A DNA stretch of 64,000 bases from Datnioides undecimradiatus (taxonomy: Eukaryota > Chordata > Actinopteri > Lobotiformes > Datnioididae): positions 6,258,923-6,322,922 of the forward strand of contig WARS01000007.1 of NCBI GenBank assembly GCA_008933995.1. Direction: 5' to 3'. Below the pieces are notes generated by a model. That model was not told the origin of the DNA and made no database searches. It saw only the letters and a program-made list of their open reading frames with translations. Every line of letters begins with the position of its first letter. The first letter of the stretch is position 1. Below, in pieces: positions 1 through 12,100 of the stretch. The translations under genes were made by a program, and so were the position numbers.

Positions 1-1431
1 CCTGACTCATTACAACCCGCTCATGCACATGCATGTCGCCAAGATGAACAGCAGGTAGCACGCGTGAAATACAGCAACATTGGTGGAGATAAAACACAGA
101 CAGACGAGATTAACCGATTTCTGCATCTCTTATCTCAACGGAGGCCAAAACTAAGCCTCACCCACTTTGCCAAAACTAAAAGAGAATCGAAAGCTAATGA
201 AGTTAATTACCGCGTCATTGTGGGAGGTTACAGCCTCGTCTAAAAGAGGCTTAATCTGAGGGAAACTGCAGTGCGGAGGCTCGCCTTCATACCTGCCCTC
301 GCTGTGCAGTAAGTGTACTAATTAAGGTTGGTTTGAGCCTACAACCACCCCAGTTAGCTCACTTAAAGGGCCAAGGCTTCTGGGGTTTAGAACAACACTC
401 ACAAGGACTCTGCAAGTAGGACACTGAGGAAATGTGTGTGTGACCGAGCAGGAAAAAGAAAAAGTGTGCATATTTCCAGGTAGACGGGTGACTTTTTTTT
501 CTTTCAAAATCAACCTATGTGGTTTCTCTAATGGCCACTGTTGAGACACGCCCTCACTCCCCGTTGCCTTTCTTATTTATTACGACCTAATTATATCAGT
601 GTGTCAGCTAACATAACCAGCTCCTTGCCCTAAATGCCGCAATGCTCTCATGGCTGAGCTCGTACTTGCAGACCTTATGTTTCCGAGCTGTGTACCATTT
701 AACCACGGCTTCTCGAGGCAAACAGGGTTGTTTAGCCTGCACTTTTTTCCCCTGCTCAGTCCATCAAGAATGCAACGGATGAGGCAGAAGAGCACATGCG
801 GTTAATAAAAATACAGTAACAACATGAGCTCAGGACTGGCAGGAGGAGGAGGAGGAGTGAATTTGGACGAGTTCCCCTCCTAATCATCAGCGTGTCGGTC
901 TGAGCGGGCCTGCGAGGTGCCGGAGCTGGGGCCCTATTAAAAAACTGAAGCCCAGCTTGCCGGAAAAGATCCGTCCTCTCACCTCGGAAAACAACAACCC
1001 TGCTCGCCCCGACAGCGAGACAATCAGCCGTGCGCTGCTCAGGGTGAGGCGGCGGTGACCCGCCGTGCCGAGATGAAGCTGGTTCTACACACTGATGAGC
1101 GCTTTCACAGACATCAAACGGGGGTGCTGCAGACCTCCCCACGACCTGCCTGTGCTGCCTTGTCTCCTGCTCTCTGCTTTTATTTGAGGTTGATACGGGC
1201 AGACAGATCGGCAAATATCGATCACGGCGCGCTCGGTAAAATTCTCCCTCCAGGTTTGAGAGGTGATTACAGGCCCTGGACCCAGCTGATGCAGACTGGG
1301 TGTGTGTATGTGTGTACATTTAGGTTTTTCCTACCCCACCTGTCAAGACAGGCCGAGGAGAGCGGCCCTATATTCTTTGGTTCGAGTGTCTCCAATCATC
1401 TGCAGAAGAGAGACATCTTTAAAAAAAACAC

Positions 1432-1468
1432 CCAGACAGACAGGCAGGCAGGCAGGCACACACACACT
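1432..1468. repeat. Compound CAGA/CAGG/CA microsatellite
   Basis: CAGA units run into four GGCA units and then a short CA run. The open frames that cross it (one on each strand) are translations of the simple repeat, not genes. Confidence 0.8.
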
Positions 1469-1776
1469 GTACAACACAGAAAATAGGTTATAAAGCGCGG
1501 AGAATAATGCATGTGAATCCCAATCATCGAAATTCAAATGATTTGGATGCATCCCCAACCAGCCCTCCTCTCCTTGTCTGCCTTCTGTCGAGGCCTCAGA
1601 ACTCACCAATAGGATCGGAGGGAAACAGGCTGCAGATTCAGAGGGTTTGCATTAGGAATGGCCCGTTATTAATTAAGCTTGTGGGTAAGAGTTTTTTGAC
1701 AGCGGCTCCCGAGGCGGCGAGCGGTGTGGATCTTGGCGCTGACCTGGCCCAGCAGGGGTAGGAGCTGTGTGTCTTT

Positions 1777-1882
1777 GAGGTGGTGGTGGTGGTGGGGGTA
1801 GAATGGGTGGTGGGAGGGAGAAAGGTGGGGGGTGGAGGTGGGGATGTGAGTGGGGGGTGGAGGGGGGTGTGGGGCTGGCTCC
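1777..1882 (+). other. G-rich, quadruplex-capable tract
   Basis: The plus strand is almost pyrimidine-free for about 100 bases and holds more than ten runs of three or more G, separated by short T- or A-containing loops. It begins as a GGT trinucleotide run. Such tracts can form G-quadruplexes or R-loops. No gene overlaps it convincingly. Confidence 0.6.
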
Positions 1883-4800
1883 ATGCCGACAGCCAGGCCT
1901 GCCACGTCTGCGTGCCCGCTTTGAAGTGTCACCTTGAGGGAAGAGCCGATGGCCGGGAAGCCGGGAGGGCGGGAGCCGCGGAGAGGAGTGGCACGGTTGG
2001 CATTGCCAGACATGGCGCTTTAATATTGCATGGGCTCCCGTCCATCTCTGTACACACTCAGGACATTCCTTCTGCTTGATTTAGTTTGAAAGTAGATCTT
2101 TGTTTTTTTTTTCTCTCCCTCTCCTTTCCCCTCCTCTCTCGCCATGCTGTGGCTCAACACCTGTGCTGGTTTTGTGCTCATTCTTGCCTGAACAAATGTC
2201 AAGCTCTGCAGTCAGAGGAACTTTAGCAACTCGCTGCATTATCAAAGTTGACAGTGCTGCATTTGGCCTGCTGAGTGATGTAGAGTTGATGCATATGGCC
2301 TCTTATCGCGGCATTAAATAATTACACTGCAAGAACGCTCTCCAGCTTTTCAAGTCAATTCTATCTAAATAGATTTTCAGAGAGCAACGTTAATTAAAAA
2401 ACAAGTGAGAAGCTCTGCCAGTGCAGAGAGTATTTAAACATTTTCCATCCAGTAGGAAGCAACCTAATTTAAGCATTTTCCACAAATGACCATCTGTATC
2501 TGACACAAGGTTGCACGATTGCAAGATTGAAAGCCTAGCCAACTAAAATATGTGGTGAACATAAGAACTGGAAGAATGCTTCAGTATTAAAAGGCATTCT
2601 GACTGATTTGAGTGCACAAATGTTTTGGACTTTATGTTGAGTTACACCTACCTCGACTCTATTTTTTGTTCCACCTTCATGCATATTGAAACATGAGGAA
2701 TAAAACAGTTTGCTCCATAAGAATCAAGAAAAATGAAATCTACTTTCAGAAAAGATGAATTAATCTGACCTTTTTGCCCTTGTTTTAAGAAAAAAAAAAA
2801 GACTTTCAGGACCGAGCTACTGGCAAAAATGATGTGATGAGAAGCAGTTTATGATTATCTTTTGCCTCAGAATAAAAATGCAGAGCCTGGTAAATCAATA
2901 ATGATGTGCCTATTGGCCGACTTTCTGCAAAATCTAAGAAATATTCACTCTGGTGTTCCTAATTGCTAATGTTCCTTTCATCACTTCCTCAAATGGCATC
3001 TTCCTTTACAAAAATGAAACCATATCACTGGGGACTAAACTTAAACTTTTACTGTTTCCCTCCAGTCGCGCCGTGTTTGCCTGACCTGCTGCCAGCACAG
3101 TTACAGAGCGCGGCGTAGAATCAAACATGGCGTTAGTTTGAGGAGATGCATGAGAGGGAGTTTATCAACAGAGGCTGCAGGAAGGAGGTGTTTTGAAGTG
3201 AGGAAAAACGTATTTAAAAAACACTCACACTGCACGCACTTTCTACCCACTTTAACAACCGTCCCAGTTCACAAATAGCAGTTTTAACTCCCCTGATTAG
3301 CACTGACATCTGCAGCCTTTCATCTCTCCCTCCATCTTGTTTTTTTAATCAGATTAACCCAAACGGGCATCCTTTAATGGCCTCTTTTTTAGGAGAGCTG
3401 AAAGAGGAGAGATAATTAAAATAATTAAACCGCTGGGACCGGTCTGTGCACGCTCATCTCCCGCTCTTTTCTTTTCTTCTCGCCTTTAAGTTTTGATTCT
3501 GCCTTGCTTACTGATTCAAGCAGCACACAGAGAGAAAGACTCATCATCCTCACTTAATTGCGTTAAGTTGACTCTCGGAGGTCCAATTTTTCCCTCCAAA
3601 ACCAACAGCCAATGTAGGGTCTGATCTTGAGGTGCATGTCAGCTATCTAAATGTGGAAGTAGAGGGGGGAGGGCACGTTTCTAAACAGCCTTTATGGAGC
3701 ATATTTATTTAGTCAGTGAGTGTATTTTGCATAAGGCCGAAGATAAAAAATAGGGTGGAAAAAAGTATCCTCTTTAATGATTATTTATTCATGGACTTTT
3801 AAGCTTTTAATGAGGACAAATGAAGCCGTTTTCCAGAGTGTCAGTATGTAGTATGCTTACCAAAAATATTCTTGTTTAGCATTTTCTTTTGCACTGCGCG
3901 TCCGTTAGGAATAAACACTAACATTTAAATATAACTACGAGTTTGGCGCGAGACTTTTAAGCGATCAGTTTATCTTGATCTTGCCTGAATATAAAATTTC
4001 CCACAAGTTTTGATCAGACTCGGTGATGATGATGATTTATTAATTTTCAGTAATCTCCGTAATTGAAGCTAAATTGATCAAACGTCATTGATGACCACTG
4101 CATTGGAAACCATTTAAAAATTAAGTGGTTTATCAGAGTTTCCATGCTTTTCAAAATAAAACTTTTCTAACTTCTTCAAGGCTAAAACATACCAAGCAAC
4201 TTCATCAGTGAGTGACCTTCTGAACTTGACAAACACATACTCCATTATATCAATTATTCACTCCTGTGTAATTCATTCTCATTCATATGAACACATGTGT
4301 TGTACGTTTGTACCTTCTCACTTCACTACAACCCAAGAAAAAAAAGAAAGTAGGCTATACTGCACTGCCGGAGTTATATTTTGCATTATAGGTGTACATA
4401 TCTTGAATATTATAATAACACATCTTCAGATGAATTCAAACTTTACTTCCTGTCAAAAAGAATCTAATGAATTCTTGCATGAGGATTTTACCGAGAGCAA
4501 GAGACCCAACATCCTCCTCGGAGTGCAGCCCCAACTTTACACAAGCTCGGATGTCTTTTTCCCCCCTCATACACTTTCACTTCATTCAGATCATTTTCAC
4601 AGGGCTTCATTTCAAGTTGGCACAAAAAAAGGAAAGAATCCCTTTGCTGGAAATACTTAAGATTTATGTTTAAATTTTCATGGAATCTTTGAGAACATTG
4701 AGGAGCAATTTCACATTTGCACTGACATCTAATTTCTCAAGTAGAGTCTGAAAGCACAAATTGCCAAGGATTCCCTATGTGCCCAATTATCCTGCATCAA

Positions 4801-4929
4801 TTTCCTTGACCCTGTGGAATGCTGGTAAATTAATCATACCACTTTTTTTTTTTTTTTTTTGGACTCTCTCTCGCGAAATACATATGCACGCGTTTGATAA
4901 ACTAATCATACTTGGTCGGTTATACTCAC

Positions 4930-5031
4930 AAAAAATGATTCAGTCCTGGAAGCAGGATGAGAGTTAACAGCAAGGCCTGGGGAATTGGGAGCTGATAAAA
5001 CACACACAGTCACGTATGTACATACACAAAG

Positions 5032-5062
<31 letters not shown>

Positions 5063-5811
5063 AAAACACAAACACAAAATGACAGAATACTATTAGTGAG
5101 CAAAGTGTGAAGTTTTGTTTTTTTAAAGAATTCTACTGTGTACATATTTGTATAAAAATTCAAATAAATTCATGAATTAATGAGACAGATTTAATTGTAT
5201 AAATCAATGTTGGGGAACTTTTGTGTAAATATCACTGATTTTCCTGGTTCTAGTTTATTGTCCACTGTCTTTGAAGAAGGGGTTTGTTTTTTTTAACAGC
5301 TGATAGCCATCATACCACTGTTTCAATTGAAAGTAATCTCAGATGAAGAAATAAAGGCATACTTGAACAGATGTAAATGTATATAAGAGTGCTTATATAA
5401 ATCAATGTCATCAATTCTGCTGTCACATATTGATCTTAACATTACCATTAACAGCCCTAAGATCTGAATCATCTTCAATCATCAACTGTCTGAAACCGTA
5501 TTTACCACAGTCTTACCTGTTGATCCCAACATGGCTGCAGAGCCTGATATTAGTTTCTGGTCCAACAGTGTCCTCTGGTGGAAAGAAGAAAACAAACAAC
5601 AGGATTAAAGTAAATACAAACAACATGGAAACTATACTGTATGAAAAAGTACTGTATTTGTGAAAAATGATCACAGAAATGCACTCACCTTCTTTTTTGG
5701 AGAGTCAGCAGAAAAGTTGGGATATTCTAAAAATGTCAAACAATAAAGTTTAGGGAAGAAAAATAAAGTTGCACAGAGGAAAAGAAACATTGCAAGCACA
5801 ACAGACGCCAT
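4930..5811 (-). CDS. Candidate small spliced gene with hydrophobic N-terminus (unrecognised)
   Basis: Three minus-strand segments join in frame: 5811-5689 (41 codons from an ATG at 5811), 5574-5517 and 4976-4930. Donors are AAG|GTGAGT, ACAG|GTAAGA and TTTTTT|GTGAGT; acceptors are CACCAG and CCCCAG. The first exon encodes a start followed by a strongly hydrophobic stretch (residues 5-30, FLFLCATLFFF core), like a signal peptide or membrane anchor, then a Ser/Lys-rich polar part with no cysteine. If the last donor is used, an acceptor at 4812-4813 adds four codons and a stop (about 80 residues). If it is read through, the stop comes near 4906 (about 83 residues). I recognise no family. The start context is weak (C at -3), so a chance model or a non-coding transcript remains possible. 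Confidence 0.3.
5032..5057. repeat. (CA)n microsatellite
   Basis: Thirteen CA units. It lies in the putative intron between the second and third exons of the small minus-strand candidate gene. Confidence 0.9.
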
Positions 5812-6079
5812 TCGAGATGCTTTCACGACAACGGCTATAAAATGCCCTAATCAAGGTAGTAATTTATGTGAGACAGCCACTATCATCAGACACACCTGGA
5901 AAACTCTCAACATACACAAGCCCAATCCTTAATGACACTGATAAATACAATTATGAAATACGGTTTTCATACTTTTCTAGTTTACAGGAGTTTTTCTATA
6001 TCTTGGTGTATCTGGACTGTAGGAACTGGGTCTTTTGCTGTCTTTAAGCCACCGTTAATCTTAAATTCACTTAGATTTC

Positions 6080-6400
6080 AGGAGGCGTTTGACATTTTAG
6101 GAACTATGCATATTAGCTTTGTTGACGAGAGCTATGCCTTGTACAGAGAACCATTTCACTCCTGTTATTTATAAATGACAGAAATATCATAATTATGAAA
6201 CTATTAGCCATATGGATAGTTAATCTCAATCTAATACAGCCACAAAACAAATGGTTTATAATGTCTTGGTGAGTTTTAAGTAGCTGTTTTAACTTTAGAC
6301 AGGGCTAGGCTATCGTTAGCTGTCTAGACTGCTAATGCTAAACCAAGCTAACGGGGTTGTGGCTGTAACGTCAAGCATCATATTAACAAGGCTAGCAGAC
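6080..6400. repeat. Decayed teleost interspersed repeat
   Basis: The segment contains diverged wording of a repeat I remember as abundant in perciform genomes: a GACATTTTAGGAACTATGC-like block, a GACGAGAGCTATGCC-like block, then GCTAATGCTAAACCAAGC and GCTAACGG. A better preserved relative lies at about 16560-16925. Boundaries are approximate and the family name is unknown to me. Confidence 0.45.
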
Positions 6401-6899
6401 ACATGAGAGTGGCGTCAGTGTTTAAGCCCAACTATAAAAAATTAAAATAAATGTTGTGCTATTTCTCAAATGTTAAAATGTGTTTTTAAGAACTGCTTCA
6501 AATGATAAGTGCACAACTTACCTCAGGTTACATGTTGGTGTAGCTAACATCATAGCTAACTGTGCTGTCATATTTTGTAAAGGTTGTTTGGAGCTACTTC
6601 ATTCTTCTCAACCATACCTATTGAACCCAAATCTACTATTAACGGCAGTGGTAGCAGAATTTAATGGTTGTTTGACTGTCATGACTTTTGTCATTTTTAA
6701 GTTTTGTGTTTAAACAAATGGGCTATAGATAAATATTTGAATTTCCATACAGATTGATTTTTGATTAGTACTTAAGGCAAAAACACCTCTAACCCTTTTA
6801 TAGCATTTTGTGAAAACCTTTTAAGTCTCAAGTCAGGTTTTTTTTAATTAAATGATTAATCAATTATTAACTATTTCCTGTGCTTTTTTCCCTTGGTAG

Positions 6900-7150
6900 A
6901 CCACGTGCCAATTGACCAAGCACCAAAACATTCATTACTGTGTGTTTTCGCAAATAGATCTCTAAACCGAGATAGTTTGGGAGAATGGAGGAAGAATGGA
7001 TTCTTTTTCGATCTACAAACATCTGGAAGGATCCAGTCCCAAAAAACAAACTCAACCTTCACTGAATATAATAACAAAACACACCTTGATGCTGCAGCTC
7101 CAGGGGAGTACAAACCACATGGAGGGGCTTACATTCAGCAGCAAAAATAA
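6900..7150 (+). CDS. Orphan terminal coding exon (unrecognised gene)
   Basis: A strong acceptor (long pyrimidine tract ending in TTGGTAG at 6899) opens an uninterrupted frame of about 83 codons that ends in TAA at 7148-7150. The frame enters in phase 1, so an upstream exon is required. I found no convincing one between 5800 and 6890. The peptide is polar with no hydrophobic segment; it contains an NRSLNRDSLGEW motif, a TEYNNKT motif and ends GGAYIQQQK. It faintly recalls short axonemal microtubule-inner proteins such as CFAP68 (an Asn-Arg-Ser/Thr-Leu...Trp pattern and a YNNK pattern), but this is not a firm assignment. A chance open frame behind a cryptic acceptor is the alternative. Confidence 0.3.
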
Positions 7151-9128
7151 GCAAAACTCAGAAGTGTAGTGCAAAACATTGAAGACGACCTTTATTGTTC
7201 ACAGTAAAACACAAGCCACTGCTTTAAGAACTTCCTTTTTTGCCATTTTGTCCTAGATTTTCCAGCTCCAGTCAGAGTCCTGGTTTCTTCAGTTTGTGCT
7301 GATTGTACCTTCTGTCTTGGTTTGCTGTAGTAACTACGGTTGGCATTTAAAGTGGATTGTTGAACATGCTTTAGATAGCGAGGCAAAAGGAAGTGACAGC
7401 AGGAGTTCCCAGTGGACAACAGGATTTAGACGACTTTCAAAACCGGAGTTTACTTCTATACTTAGAAGAAACAAGGTAACTCTGTGTTTATCAGAGCTTC
7501 GCAGCCGAACCTGATTGGACAAGGTGTATTTGGTTTTATTTCAACGCTGTAACAGCTGAGAAACAACGCTTCTGTTTAGGGATATTTGAATTCAGCCAAA
7601 ACACAAATGTTTGCATGGCACTCTAAAATGATCAGCTGGTCGTCTGCAAGAGAAAAAGATGATTTTCATAGCTTGGGCTGGTGTCACTTGCCAGGTCTGA
7701 TTCTAATTGCGGATAAGTATTTGTGAGCACCCTTCATGGCTGAATAAATTAAATGTAAAAGGTTTGATGGAATGTGAAATGAATACAATTTCATACATGT
7801 TGCTCATTACATCTTTGATGTAATACGATAACCACCATGATTGCTGCACCGTGAACATGGTACCACATCCGCAACACATTCTCTGTCTGACTTATTTTGG
7901 ACAAAAACGCAGAGGAGTTTTGTATGGAAATGTTAGCTTTGCCAAATTAGTCCAGCAGCAGTAAAGTCACACGCCAAAGTTTCCTTTGAACAAACCACAC
8001 ATCTTTACGTACTGATCACCTTCACCACTCTGATCAAACGCTCTCTCAATAAGAGCTGAAAAACATATTTCGTTTCATGGTCATTGCCAAAACATCAGAT
8101 GTAACATCTTCTGCTCTTATGGTGTTTAGAATTTGAACACTACCACTTTTAATTCATTCAGATACTAAAGGGCCAGTACATAAAAAAACCCTTTTTCTCA
8201 CTTACAGCTCCCAGTATACAGTAGTGCAAGACTGAAGCAGATATAGGTTATATAGCTATAGGTTTTATTCGCCCAAGTTTTGAGATATCTGTCTCTCAGA
8301 TTTCTGCATCTAAAGCCAACACAATGGAGGTGAACTTTACCCATGGTGCTCACAGCACTGAAAAATGACACCTAAAAAATTTAACAGCAACCTTGAAACA
8401 TATTCCCAGGATACTCCAGAAACTCACTGCAGGCTCTTCTCCCCCAAAAGGCTCTATTTCCTCAGAACAATGTTGTTCCAATTAAAAATGTTCTCAGAAA
8501 GGTCTGTGGATTATCCTAAGTAACTGTGACACTGCTTTAGAAGACAGGTTGCTGCTGAGTTTATTGACACGTCATCTTTAAATGCTCTGAACACCAAAAA
8601 CACCAAGACAATTCCATTTTCTTTCATTGTGTTGGCTGTGTAAGCAGAACTATGCATATCAAAATTTTAACAAATTACAATTATCTGCATGGCTGATACA
8701 ACGGGAGCCAAGTGGGAAAATGTACCTTTTTGTAGTTTGGATGGACTGACCCTTTAAATATCGGACTTACTGTGTCACATGTCAGTTATTTATAATTTCG
8801 ATGATTGCGATGAATTTCAGTCATATATTTCAGCATCTTTGTCTCATGATCAAATTCATAAGTCTGGCATTTCCACTGCTAACAACCCATTGAATTTGTA
8901 TCCCTGTAACCTTATCAAAATTCTTTAGGGGAATGAATCAGCATTTTTTTTAAAAAAAGTAGAAAAACACTTGGGGAAATCCTGTTGTCCACTCAGAGGA
9001 ATGGAACATATAACACTGAATTCCAAAGAGTTGCTGACATGTTACTCTTTCGCTGATTTGTAGCTCTTCTTCATCATTAAACTTCAGTCTTTCCATCGCC
9101 GCCCGCGCCCCAGCTCAGTTCTGTGTCT
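7151..9128. other. Region between orphan exon and tsc1 stop; probable tsc1 3' UTR
   Basis: No coding exon is supported. The right part should hold the tsc1 3' untranslated region. Reading the minus strand, AATAAA hexamers occur at 8565-8560 and 8269-8264. A further AATAAA at about 7195 on the minus strand lies at the end of a short unrecognised open frame and could end a separate transcript. Confidence 0.4.
8560..8565 (-). terminator. tsc1: Candidate tsc1 poly(A) signal
   Basis: AATAAA on the minus strand, about 560 nt beyond the tsc1 stop codon and the first canonical hexamer found there. A second lies at 8264-8269, so either or both may be used. Confidence 0.4.
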
Positions 9129-12100
9129 CTAACTGTGCTCGTGATGTGTTTCATTATAGTCCATGATCTTTAGTTGCTGCTGCCGAGGGCGTCCTGACCC
9201 TGCATGACCCCGCCCTCCACCTGACCCTGCCACTGGCTTCCTGCGGGGGCTTTCCTGGCTGGAGGCCCGCTGCTTGGGCTCAGACAGTGGCTCCTTGGTG
9301 GGCACAGTGACAGGAGCAGCAGGAGCAATGCTGGGAGCTGGAACTGGGGGCGGAGTTGGGATGGGTAAAGGTGCGGGGCCAATGGGGGCGATATAACCTG
9401 AGCATGGTGGCTCCACGCACAGCTCAGTCTTCAGGCCGTGAGCGAGGCCGGCCAGACGCGGCGGCGGTTGCTCCTCGTCACACTGGCTCTCGCTCTTGTT
9501 GCGGAAAAGCTCACGCGCCCTCATGCCCAGGAAGCTCTTGGCGCTGGGGTAGGAGCCCACCGTAAGCGGCGCGTCAGAGGGGGGCTGGAGTGCGAGTGGG
9601 TTGGCGTGGGGACAGGACAGGGAGGGCTCCACCAGCAGGGGCGGAGCTAGGTCCTGGCTGCCATTGATGGAATTGGCCGCTGTCTTGGAAGAGTTACTCG
9701 CCTTTGGTTGCCCAGGCGATAAAGTGCTGCCATTGCCCCGAGGAGAGTCATGTGGTGATCGACTGACTGCCTCCTCGTTGGTGTGAGTTTTACTTGGTCC
9801 ATCTGGCATCATGACACTGTGGAAGACAAAACATTCCCATGTAAAGAAAAACAGTAACATCCCAAAGTTCAAGAAATTAAATTGGTTAGATGTTCCAAGT
9901 TTTAATGGAGACAATTACAGCGTTTCCTATATCGAGACTTGACATCAGAGGCCTGTAGTTCTAGACTACTGCAGAGCTTAAAGTTTGTTTGTGAAGTGTT
10001 CACTTATTACCTCCTCCAATGAGATATTGTTTTTAGCTCAAGTTGTTTGTTGGTTTGTTTGTTTGTGTCTATTTGTCAGCAGGACTACAGAAAAACTACT
10101 GGCCCAGTTTTCATGAAACCCTTGTTCTGTCTGCTACTTTCTGGTCCAGCATGATTGTAATCTTTCCTCACTAATTATTAATGTACTGCAGCAGTATTGT
10201 TAGATGCTGTGTGCTACATTTGCAATCGAGGTATTCATGAACCTTTAACTGTCTGTCACAGTTCAAGCCACGATGTATTACCAGTATAATACCACAATCA
10301 CTTACATGAACGCATATATTAGCCGCATTCATTCACACAGCAGCTTCCAAACTGAGCTTATCAGACAACAGAACCTGTAAGTTGCACTTTACATGTCTGT
10401 AAGCCAAAGAAATATCACTTGTTACATCAGATTCAGATATATTAATTTGCTGCAAACAGTAAACACAGTAAAACACAGTAAACAGAAAGGCACAGTATAA
10501 GGTAAAAAAAAAAAAAGACAAAGACACGAAACAAAGAAAAGGAGACAAAAATAAAATATTTACAGAGCTGTTTGAGGGAATTGTTGGCAACTTATAGTAT
10601 ATGACCATCAAAAGTTAACACTGTTTACTTCTGATAGTCGTAAAGCCAACATGGTTGGGAACCATTGAAAACCAAAACCAGTGAAAAAGTAAGTTCATTT
10701 GTGTTAACACAATACTTTGCAAACTTGTCTAAGAAACAACCAGCCAGATGATACAACAAAAGAAATGAGCTACACTAAATCTTCTGAGCCTCACCTGGAG
10801 TCAGCACAAGTGTGTGGGTCAGCTCTGCCCCCTTGTGGTGAACTGGTTGTGGTGCTGGCAGGAGCCTCCATCTCCACTCTGCTGTAGAGCTGCAGGAGTT
10901 CAGTCTGCAGCAGCTGAGTGATTCTCCTCTGAGCCTGATATCTGTTGTCTGAAGCCTGCAGCTCCGCCCTTGCAATGTGGGTGTCAAGGAAAAAGATAAT
11001 ATGAGAACAATTAAAAGGTATGGCAGAGAGATGTGACCGACACTGTTTGTACTAATTGCTCATCATTCATACTCACTTTGCTTGACATTTAACATCCTCT
11101 AGGAACTTCTTCTGCTCCACAATGAGGTGTTCCTTCTTGGAGAGAAGCGTCTCCAGCTCGGAGACTCTCTGCTGTGCTGCCTCCAGTTTCTGACCTTGGA
11201 CCAGCAGGTTCTGCCTCAGTGTCTCCACCTCTTTCCCATAAGATACCTGCAGCATCTGGGCCTCCTGGGAAGTGGGTTACAGTCCAAATGGGCACAATGC
11301 ATTGATATTTATTTACACAAAATGCTACTTTCTGCTGTTATGTATGTACATTATGTAGCTTGACTCAGGTGACACAGGTTCTTTGTGTCTTGTGGTGCAT
11401 TCAAAGAAGGCCATTCAGTGTGCTGATCAAAGTTTGCCCTAGGTGTTATCGTTAATTTACTTGATTTGTTTTTCTGACTGACTGATCAGCTAATCTGATT
11501 GATTAATTGTGTCATTTCTGCGTGAAAATCTCTCTCATCTGAGTCTGATTAGGGTCTGATACAAAATCAAAAATAGAGATGAAATATGTGAACACATCTG
11601 AACCTGTAAGACTTTGTAGAGGGTAGAAATACACATACCTACTTTTTAGATTTACTTCTCATGTCATGTCACATGTGTTCAGAGTATGGTTTAAATGATG
11701 AACCTTGAGAAGATGCTTTTCAGAGATAATTCATACACAATTAAAATCACCTTCTGACTACACAGAAGTCAAACCATGATCAAGACAGAAGATGTTACAG
11801 TGCAGCTAAAAGCAGTTTGACTTGACGCCCAACAAAACCAATTAGCTTTCCTTTTTTCACCTCAGTACGGTATCTCTGCAGTACTATGCATCTGACAAAC
11901 ACTCACACACATACACACACACACACGCACTCACACACACCATACCTTCGTATTATCCGCGCCCGTGTGGTGCAACTCCTGCATGGACAGCTTATGCGCC
12001 TCCCCGAGGAGCAGCAGCTGCTTGTTCAGGAAGCTCATCTGCTGCTGGGTGCTCTCACTGTTGCTCAGCTGAAGGACACGCGAGACAAACAATGACGATG

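Larger units (their letters stand above)
1..4929. other. Gene-poor, motif-rich left flank
   Basis: I see no convincing coding exon here. Open frames are short, lack plausible splice partners and resemble no protein I know. The DNA is AT-rich with scattered TAATTA or TTAATTA homeodomain-type cores, for example near 203, 1664, 2389 and 3412-3431. Moderately CpG-containing stretches lie at about 840-1260 and 1680-2040. In human, BARHL1, DDX31, GTF3C4, AK8 and SPACA9 lie on this side of TSC1. None is recognisable here, so distal regulatory DNA is only an inference from position and composition. Confidence 0.35.

Noticed and set aside
756-1319. 187-codon minus-strand open frame at the left end
   Set aside because: It begins inside TG/CA-rich sequence, has low-complexity stretches and no recognisable motif, and the region looks non-coding.
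9356-9786. Several plus-strand open frames opposite the last tsc1 exon
   Set aside because: They are antisense shadows of the GC-rich, Pro/Ala-rich hamartin C-terminus.
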